The translations under genes and the position numbers were made by a program. From positions 27,023 to 91,022 of IMG/VR virus record IMGVR_UViG_3300023115_001620: 64,000 nt of DNA; one strand, written 5' to 3'. Below, one piece after another: positions 60,401-64,000 of this stretch. This DNA comes from a virus. The notes beneath the pieces are model-generated. The model was given only the letters and a program-made list of their open reading frames with translations. It was not told the origin of the DNA and did not search any database. Every line of letters starts with the position of its first letter. Positions within the stretch are counted from its first letter, which is position 1.

Positions 60401-62405
60401 TATTACCGTATTCTAATTCTTCACCGTTCTCAAATTCAATTGGTTCTAACAACTGGACTTCTATCTCGTCTGTTTCTATTACTGAAACAGGTCTAGCACC
60501 CGACTCGTGTTTGTAATCTATAATACGTCCTATAGCACCAGAACTTTTACCTCTAACTACCTTACCAGGAATAATATCTGTATTTTCGGGATTGGCTTGA
60601 TCAATGAATCCGAAATTACCGTTACCTACATTAATTTTGTATGTTGTTTGTCCGTCAACAATTGTTGGAGCATCTAGTGGACCATCATCGATAACCTGTA
60701 AAACAATATCAAATTTTGCTTCTATTGCATTATCTGCCTGTGCGTCAGGAGTTTTTGTTAGATCAATAGTTTGTAAAACTCTATCTTGATAAGTTGTAGG
60801 TACAGCAGTATTGGTTAGAATGTAATCTCTTACAAGCACCTTTGCATATTCTATGCCTGCAACTGTGTATGCTTTTTGCGAACCTATTGCCTTTTGTGCA
60901 CTTACATTAGAATAGTATCTTAAACCTGCATAGCGTGATAGATAGTTTGCGTTATTTCCTAACATTGCATCTAGTGATACAGAGTCTAAGATTAAACCTA
61001 CATCTCTTTGGCATGTTTCTTGATTGTACTGATCTGCAAACTGCGGATATGTATAATTGATATATCCTATAACTTCTTTAGCAACAAATTCTTTGTTAGC
61101 AACAATTAAAGATCTAGCATCATTTCGTCCTGCAATTGGACTTGTAATACCCGAAGTAATAACTGTGCCATATCCTTCTCCGTTATTGTAAGTCATAGTT
61201 TGCATATACGGACCAGGTTCTTTTGGCGCAGCAATCATAATTTCTTCTGCTTTGCGAGCAGCAGCATTTATTGACTTATAGGCATAAGCAGGATTTCTAC
61301 CTTCTTTTCCAACTGGTGTATAAGTTTGTCTATCATCACCAGATGCTTCTGACACAAATATGTTTACCTTACTGGTTGCAGCATTACTATCTACATATAA
61401 TTTTGTTGCAGCTTGTAAATCGTCAGGGCCAAATGGCAAACCTGTTCCAGCAAGCTCTCCTGGATGATCAAATAAGTTTAAGGCGCCTGTCATTGTGTCG
61501 CCTTGACGTCTTACAATACTCTTGCGAGGTAAAGCAACGTTGTCGAGCCAATTGCCTTCTAGATCGTCATCATATGCAGCATCAGTAAGAGTGCTTACAC
61601 CTGTGCCGCCACTAGGTAAAATACGTGCGTTTAGATTGACTGCGTCTTGTTCTGAAGCATACAATCCTATATCTGTATTTGATGCAATACCTATGTAATA
61701 GGTTGTGCCCGAAACAAGGTTGATTGGGTCGTCGCCTGTAGTATTATAAACAAATGGAGCTCCATTAAATGCTGTAGTCAGTCCATGTCCTTCCTGGACT
61801 CTAAAGTAACCTGATACAAAAGAGCTTGCTGTAATTGTATATTCGTCTGTATTTAGAGGTTCATCACCTAGTCTTAATCCGCCGCCTGCAACATCTTTTT
61901 GCTGATAGTTTCTGTCAGCATATGATTTATTAATAACAAGTGAACCGATTTCTAAGTCTGTGCCGTGCACATCATTAAAATAGTTTATTGCATCCTGACT
62001 TACTGTAACATTGGCAATAGGTTGAGTTGCAGCATCTAATGGACCACTAAGTGTTGGAGCAGGGTCGTTTGATACTTTAGAAACAAGTTGTTTAAGAATA
62101 ACCTTTCCGTCGACAGTAAAATCAAAACCTATAGTATCTGCATTAGAATCATTAAGAGCACTATCAGATGCAAATTCTAACAAGTTTAATCCGCTGCCAT
62201 CTGAACGAACTACAGGTATTTTGTTTTCGTTACCTTCATAACTATTTGGTGTATCGCTTAGATCAGTAAATGATATTTGTCCACCTATACCAAAAACTGC
62301 ATAAAGTTCTGAAAAGTTTTCGTTAACTTTACGAAACGATTCGCGAATACTATCGCCTGTGCCGTCGTTACCTTCTACACCAATGTCAATTTGTTGCTTT
62401 GCCAT
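54462..62405 (-). CDS. Giant tail-fibre protein
   Basis: A 2,647-residue protein, the largest here. It starts QQIDIGVEGNDGTGDSIRES, FRKVNENFSELYA (docking module). Two divergent copies of an internal module, with NKEFVAKEVIGYINYTYPQF near residue 435 and NKEFIQEQVVNYVETTYSAL near 875, are each followed by a conserved C-RD-GLI-D segment. Further on are GQGHGGFQMVLDPEGQ and the fibre signature MTDDLNAAGNTITNI with DAATKNYVDEG. The C-terminus (YYADLAENYVADADYEPGTV, VAGVVSTNPAYLMN, VALTGRVPCKV, ending IEIVVGRL) resembles peptidase-G2-like fibre ends, which may self-cleave. Probably a long distal fibre that determines host range. Confidence 0.85.
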   Translation of the reverse strand: MAKQQIDIGVEGNDGTGDSIRESFRKVNENFSELYAVFGIGGQISFTDLSDTPNSYEGNENKIPVVRSDGSGLNLLEFASDSALNDSNADTIGFDFTVDGKVILKQLVSKVSNDPAPTLSGPLDAATQPIANVTVSQDAINYFNDVHGTDLEIGSLVINKSYADRNYQQKDVAGGGLRLGDEPLNTDEYTITASSFVSGYFRVQEGHGLTTAFNGAPFVYNTTGDDPINLVSGTTYYIGIASNTDIGLYASEQDAVNLNARILPSGGTGVSTLTDAAYDDDLEGNWLDNVALPRKSIVRRQGDTMTGALNLFDHPGELAGTGLPFGPDDLQAATKLYVDSNAATSKVNIFVSEASGDDRQTYTPVGKEGRNPAYAYKSINAAARKAEEIMIAAPKEPGPYMQTMTYNNGEGYGTVITSGITSPIAGRNDARSLIVANKEFVAKEVIGYINYTYPQFADQYNQETCQRDVGLILDSVSLDAMLGNNANYLSRYAGLRYYSNVSAQKAIGSQKAYTVAGIEYAKVLVRDYILTNTAVPTTYQDRVLQTIDLTKTPDAQADNAIEAKFDIVLQVIDDGPLDAPTIVDGQTTYKINVGNGNFGFIDQANPENTDIIPGKVVRGKSSGAIGRIIDYKHESGARPVSVIETDEIEVQLLEPIEFENGEELEYGNIVNQTQISIRIESGIYEEDLPIRVPPNVSIKGDEFRRVIVRPKNRVSQSRWANLFFYRDAEFDGLILGKTGIETIDFDASTDALRVPGTYTITDVDYFTNKSGSDAVFEITVGAGGSVTDITVINPGKDFQANEIISVQDNALGEGGAAQYNFTVLTVPNGVQYINPLSGEVDGYFGNHYLLKPDQLKNIGAGYENVGTWNTAALSLIDNKEFIQEQVVNYVETTYSALIGSAGYSRAKCFRDAGLIVDALVNDLRNGGNEFALEAQGQYYAGAVESGTETETVAGIRHIYTLAADIIRGISPAPLYGPSGAAPDPGVNLDYEFDNFNGDGDPTGWESGKIYRLGNIIKENIQSEDRYYTPTIEHVSGTTFDASEINLYWRQIDGPSTVVNNLIETVVFAFNSEYNPPLRNDEMDVFLMNDATILRNITGQGHGGFQMVLDPEGQVLTKSPYCQTGTGFAKSDNKQVFRGGLLVDAFVGNSAIQVTERVDGNAFRLSVQSLGSQTEPQGLFVRRPETPSVFYIDGRRFQVNAVTRYDKEFGTAEIILSPDSNDGAGFTGLTSELASGVDLDDLSSPIGITLQTAGNRSMLGNDFTQINDKGYGLVCVNGALSEMVSMFTYYCWSSYYSKNGSEIRSLTGSSCYGEYGLVAEGSDPNEIPDAIQLAQDMVEPAKTFDADVILELTNPVILQAGDEITQNITGATGVVAVNTSQLDDSVVSPSGDRTIYLKNTNGAFDTTNELQITGPITGDSTVTALGAGSVPVRVDNTGYGNNRLSLFLYAYDFKVNPSNRSEFDIWQPSVPAFARYEVANVAPTGVTFASHKNIGTEIPFASENTNNPLASGIIFNINRTIRYGYQLEIVNGGANYEVGDNFTVSGVELAGGTTDNDAYITVTEVDGGVVTAVNITGSPFVDSNTPMFDGRVLKLNFSTSDSQFSTSGLLEDVGFGERINYRRNQTHIISDFARPDVLTIRPSTAVIFDENPDFVYRSISFLTSDSLGNELENDELQSGFDSTYDYIRLIINTAKAQEVPLAGTGTTKGGTIGDTVIAVQSTVDSNEVFRLNNNARTPESNRPVGWTADTLTEAPIVVWEGKKFYVFNYRGVDETDTIVPVAEDNEYGIVDIVAIDSVNLEDFVQPGPTLADGLGTPVVLGSELVTLRCGLQAGATGTVTVNISTCRATSHDFLDVGSGGFNESNYPTVIFGEPSEKDQAKEVDERGKGRVFYVSTDQNGIFRVGRFFSVDQGTGTVTFSASLALSDVDGLGFKRGVVVTEFSTDTAMTDNAADTVPTELAVRGYVNRRLGYDVNGTPVANKLGPGVLAPNGAVPMTDDLNAAGNTITNIKEPDSSSDAATKNYVDEGRGVQDEIKDLRSLQYQSFDQDQLLVSTEYKKIFVLGSSVVSGPFSRGDNFTGTITGATGQIVDVQDVTGYEGDLVEITYTPLTGEISDGKPVGISADPDVLVVAGGAEGLVVDGPVDEWVNGVLSASSDIEILTNKEVTEVGGVVTDRFTTINLQLKPNAIVNDDVFGAANISQTKLNLNAATTRADATGITQNDLGVAAFDDALFTTTNGFVTIANGQMPLQKIQRINDGTVLGNYAGDSSDNDIDQIPFSTVISEGGGLADEDFIVEVLDSEDPGEALIKTGESTYGISNVTISGEVNSIVKTDANGSVQANSLILGGDSTYEVLSLDGTTVVLKTPSQGEILRAAGGSAGTGGNPSDPGYVAPTYPDISIAGSVNISGTGVTESTLQGLSNFNGEKVLAVDWIYSSFIEAPGEKGPASTGLAIGANTGVTVGGQVGIVVADSATSSSVLPIIVDSARIVPDTDNTYDIGSATYKYKDVYATLFRGTATEAYYADLAENYVADADYEPGTVLVFGGENEVTQSTDKLSNKVAGVVSTNPAYLMNSHLEAENVTAVALTGRVPCKVIGKVEKGDMLVTSAIPGYAIASSLPQIGTVIGKALENKDDLDKGVIEIVVGRL

Positions 62406-62419
62406 TTGCTAATGCTCCG

Positions 62420-62785
62420 TTATATTGCTGGACTTGCAAGATTGTCCATATCAAAATTTACGCTAACACCACAACCACAAGCTGATTGGGCATTAGGATT
62501 TCTTATTTCAAAAGTTGAACCTACTAAACTGCGTGTGTAGTCAACTGTTGTTCCTATCAAAAACATAAGTGAGTGTTTACGTATAACAAAACTACAATTA
62601 TTGTCTGTTTTGATAACTTCGTCGCCTTCTTCAAGTTCTGTAGGAGACTTCATAGTTCCCCATTCATACTCAAACCCTGCACATCCTCCGCCTTTGATAT
62701 CTAATGTAATTGCATAGCACTCATTTTCTTCACATAGTGTGTCAATTTGTGCTTTTGCGGCGTCAGTCAAGGTGCAGATACTCAT
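62420..62785 (-). CDS. iscA: A-type Fe-S carrier (IscA/HesB family)
   Basis: A 121-residue protein with the family's three Cys: GGGCAGFEYEW and SACGCGVSVNF. The ITLDIKGGGC start and C-terminal placement of CGCG match IscA/SufA/ErpA. It delivers iron-sulfur clusters to target proteins. Possible clients in this phage are the ferredoxin at 35907-36254 and radical-SAM QueE. It has an ATAAATA motif 21 nt before the ATG and AAAGGAAAA, implying late expression. Confidence 0.93.
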   Translation of the reverse strand: MSICTLTDAAKAQIDTLCEENECYAITLDIKGGGCAGFEYEWGTMKSPTELEEGDEVIKTDNNCSFVIRKHSLMFLIGTTVDYTRSLVGSTFEIRNPNAQSACGCGVSVNFDMDNLASPAI

Positions 62786-62805
62786 ATTTTTCCTTTCGTT
62801 AATAC

Positions 62806-62812
62806 TATTTAT
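62806..62812 (-). promoter_or_regulatory. Late-promoter motif of iscA
   Basis: Minus-strand TTCATAAATAGTA lies 21 nt before the ATG at 62785. Confidence 0.6.
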
Positions 62813-62846
62813 GAAATAATTTTATAATCTTAATGTAAATATAATT

Positions 62847-63134
62847 ATGTATTTGAAAGAATATAAAAAGCAAACACGGCACGTTAGAACTAGCAAAACG
62901 GGCAAGGAACACACCTACAAGCGTGAATTAACTATTTGCGTATTTCGTTGTGACAGTTGTGATATAGAGTTTGAACGTACAAGGGGAAGTATGGATCCTA
63001 AGCGTCTAAACAACAACTATTTTCACGTTTGTAAAAACTGTGATGCTAAAGTGTTTGCCCAAAAGAAAGGCGTGGAACGCAAACAAGTTTGGAATCTCCA
63101 CGCCAGTTCTGATATACCTATTTCTAAGCTGTAA
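62847..63134 (+). CDS. Zinc-ribbon protein, plus strand
   Basis: A 95-residue basic protein with VFRCDSCDIEFER and HVCKNCDAKVF, two CxxC knuckles about 30 residues apart: a zinc ribbon. The N-terminus (YKKQTRHVRTSKTGKEHTYK) is basic and could bind nucleic acid. It diverges from iscA; TATAAT at 62823-62828 is a possible -10 but no good -35 is seen, and there is no clear ribosome site. Its 3' end overlaps a small minus-strand gene by 11 bp. Function unknown. Confidence 0.78.
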   Translation: MYLKEYKKQTRHVRTSKTGKEHTYKRELTICVFRCDSCDIEFERTRGSMDPKRLNNNYFHVCKNCDAKVFAQKKGVERKQVWNLHASSDIPISKL

Positions 63135-63240
63135 ATGCAGGATGACCTTCAAAGTACATTTGTATCATTACGTGTATAGCCGTATCGCAAACGATAAGGA
63201 TAGTACAGAATGTTAGAAATAAAGGAAGGCCACCGTACAT
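63124..63240 (-). CDS. Tiny single-span membrane protein
   Basis: A 38-codon frame whose ATG overlaps the stop of the 32-codon gene upstream (TAATG). The product has one hydrophobic segment (LPLFLTFCTILIVCDTAI) with two Cys. It may be a membrane peptide co-translated with the two genes upstream. No family recognised. Confidence 0.55.
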   Translation of the reverse strand: MYGGLPLFLTFCTILIVCDTAIHVMIQMYFEGHPAFTA

Positions 63241-63338
63241 TATTTTTTTCTATTCATTGTCAATGATAGAGTTATAGCAAATCCCATATAACATATAGAA
63301 AATATTGATAATGCACCTACAGCGTATTGTATATCCAT
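63240..63338 (-). CDS. Tiny single-span membrane protein
   Basis: A 32-codon frame joined by TAATG to the copper-monooxygenase-like gene upstream and to the 38-codon gene downstream. One hydrophobic segment (AVGALSIFSICYMGFAITL) ends in a basic tail (MNRKK). It may form a small membrane complex with its neighbours. Confidence 0.55.
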   Translation of the reverse strand: MDIQYAVGALSIFSICYMGFAITLSLTMNRKK

Positions 63339-64000
63339 TATATGTTCTTCCAAGTAAATGCTCCAAAGAACATTTCATCCTCAGACATTTGTCCCCAAGG
63401 AACACTTCTGCTTGGATCTGGATTCATTGGATTGTCTGCTGAATTATCAAAAGCACCTTCTACGTGTAGTACAGTTCCTTTGGGCATAAACTTAGGTTCA
63501 CGCCAAGTGTATGATAACTGCCAAGCGTAGTCATAACGTGGAATGTCTATAAGTTCTTCCCAAGTACCATCTGGGTAGTATGCTGTTGCTCGCATACTTT
63601 TACCACGAAAGTGCATATGCGGTAAAAATGTATGCAGGTTAATGTCATTTTGCAGTACTATCTCTGCTTCTTGTACAAAGTTAGGATCGTAAGGCGGAAT
63701 GTTTGTCCAGGTATCTGGGAATATACAAGCACAATCGCCTGCCATTCTTTCTTCTGGTACTACACCTTCATCGTGAAAGTATAGTCCAATACGTGCTTTG
63801 TCAGTTCTTGCAGTTCCGTCTGGTGTATAGTGCAACTGTAGATTTACAATTGACCCTGCACGTAAAAGTCCGCCTGTGTTAGCATCGTAATAGTCAGGTG
63901 TTCCTCCTGGAACATACGCACTAATTTGTGCATAGTTCATATCGCCTTGACCTTCACCTGATGTACCAAGCAAGTTCATATTACGCTCGCCAGGTAAACT
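63338..64000 (-). CDS. Copper type II ascorbate-dependent monooxygenase-like protein (5' end cut by window edge)
   Basis: The frame is open to the window edge, and the codons before the ATG at 63979 read SLPGER, so the true start is probably outside. The visible 220 residues include VNLQLHYTPDG, HTFLPHMHFRGKSMRA (HxH-type copper ligands), AYYPDGTWEELIDIPRYDYA and FDNSADNPMNPDP. These match the C-terminal part of bacterial proteins related to peptidylglycine/dopamine monooxygenases. It is unusual in a phage and probably host-derived. The missing N-terminus would decide whether the full two-copper enzyme is present. Confidence 0.75.
   Translation of the reverse strand, partial: SLPGERNMNLLGTSGEGQGDMNYAQISAYVPGGTPDYYDANTGGLLRAGSIVNLQLHYTPDGTARTDKARIGLYFHDEGVVPEERMAGDCACIFPDTWTNIPPYDPNFVQEAEIVLQNDINLHTFLPHMHFRGKSMRATAYYPDGTWEELIDIPRYDYAWQLSYTWREPKFMPKGTVLHVEGAFDNSADNPMNPDPSRSVPWGQMSEDEMFFGAFTWKNI

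Noticed and set aside
1-64000. tRNA genes, CRISPR arrays, insertion sequences and integrase sites
   Set aside because: No cloverleaf-like segment, regularly spaced direct repeat, transposase or integrase was recognised; intergenic space is very short. A tRNA scan would be needed to exclude tRNAs fully.

Overview
The window looks like about 64 kb of a T4-type marine myovirus genome, A+T-rich and densely packed. It has a family B DNA polymerase (gp43), a clamp loader ATPase (gp44), a sliding-clamp candidate (gp45), thymidylate synthase, DHFR, dCMP deaminase, a gp31-like co-chaperonin and a block of giant tail-fibre genes. A proteobacterial-type seven-iron ferredoxin, a GH19 endolysin with a spanin pair, and the lack of any photosynthesis gene suggest a Gram-negative, probably proteobacterial (SAR11-like) host rather than a cyanobacterium. 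This is inference; no database search was possible.

Layout. 1-9.1 kb: a 7-deazaguanine DNA-modification module (QueE, FolE, QueD and a TGT/DpdA-like transglycosylase) mixed with a HIT protein, a phosphoribosyltransferase, a cupin, a glycosyltransferase and small unknowns. 9-15.7 kb: sliding clamp, sugar-nucleotide genes (epimerase, phosphomannomutase-like phosphatase, cytidylyltransferase), DNA polymerase and a DsbA-like protein. 15.8-24 kb: probable head or internal virion proteins sharing short terminal tags, including a Cys-rich protein with an apparent -1 frameshift site and a nucleotidyltransferase with membrane segments. 24-32.8 kb: ClpA and DnaJ chaperones, a three-gene membrane module (EF-hand protein, MscS-like protein, membrane-anchored coiled coil), a carbamoyltransferase, and the lysis cassette. 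33-41 kb: PhoH, nucleotide metabolism, ferredoxin, clamp loader, exonuclease, MazG, co-chaperonin and a DnaE-like fragment. 41-62.4 kb: tail or fibre proteins, several sharing an N-terminal module, among them a subtilisin-repeat-cupredoxin protein and a 2,647-residue fibre. 62.4-64 kb: an IscA-type Fe-S carrier, a zinc ribbon, two tiny membrane proteins and a 5'-truncated copper-monooxygenase-like gene.

Expression signals. Nearly all genes are on the minus strand; PhoH, a zinc ribbon and one hypothetical are on the plus strand. I see seven sigma70-type promoters, all with exactly 17-nt spacers (CTTGAC[A/T]-17-TANNNT), before early-type genes. I also see a recurrent ATAAATA motif, the T4 late-promoter core, before structural genes, iscA and phoH. 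Genes are commonly coupled by ATGA or TAATG overlaps. At least eight short genes of 32 to 59 codons sit in apparent gaps; once they are counted, no gene-free stretch longer than 300 bases remains. No tRNA, CRISPR array or insertion sequence was recognised.
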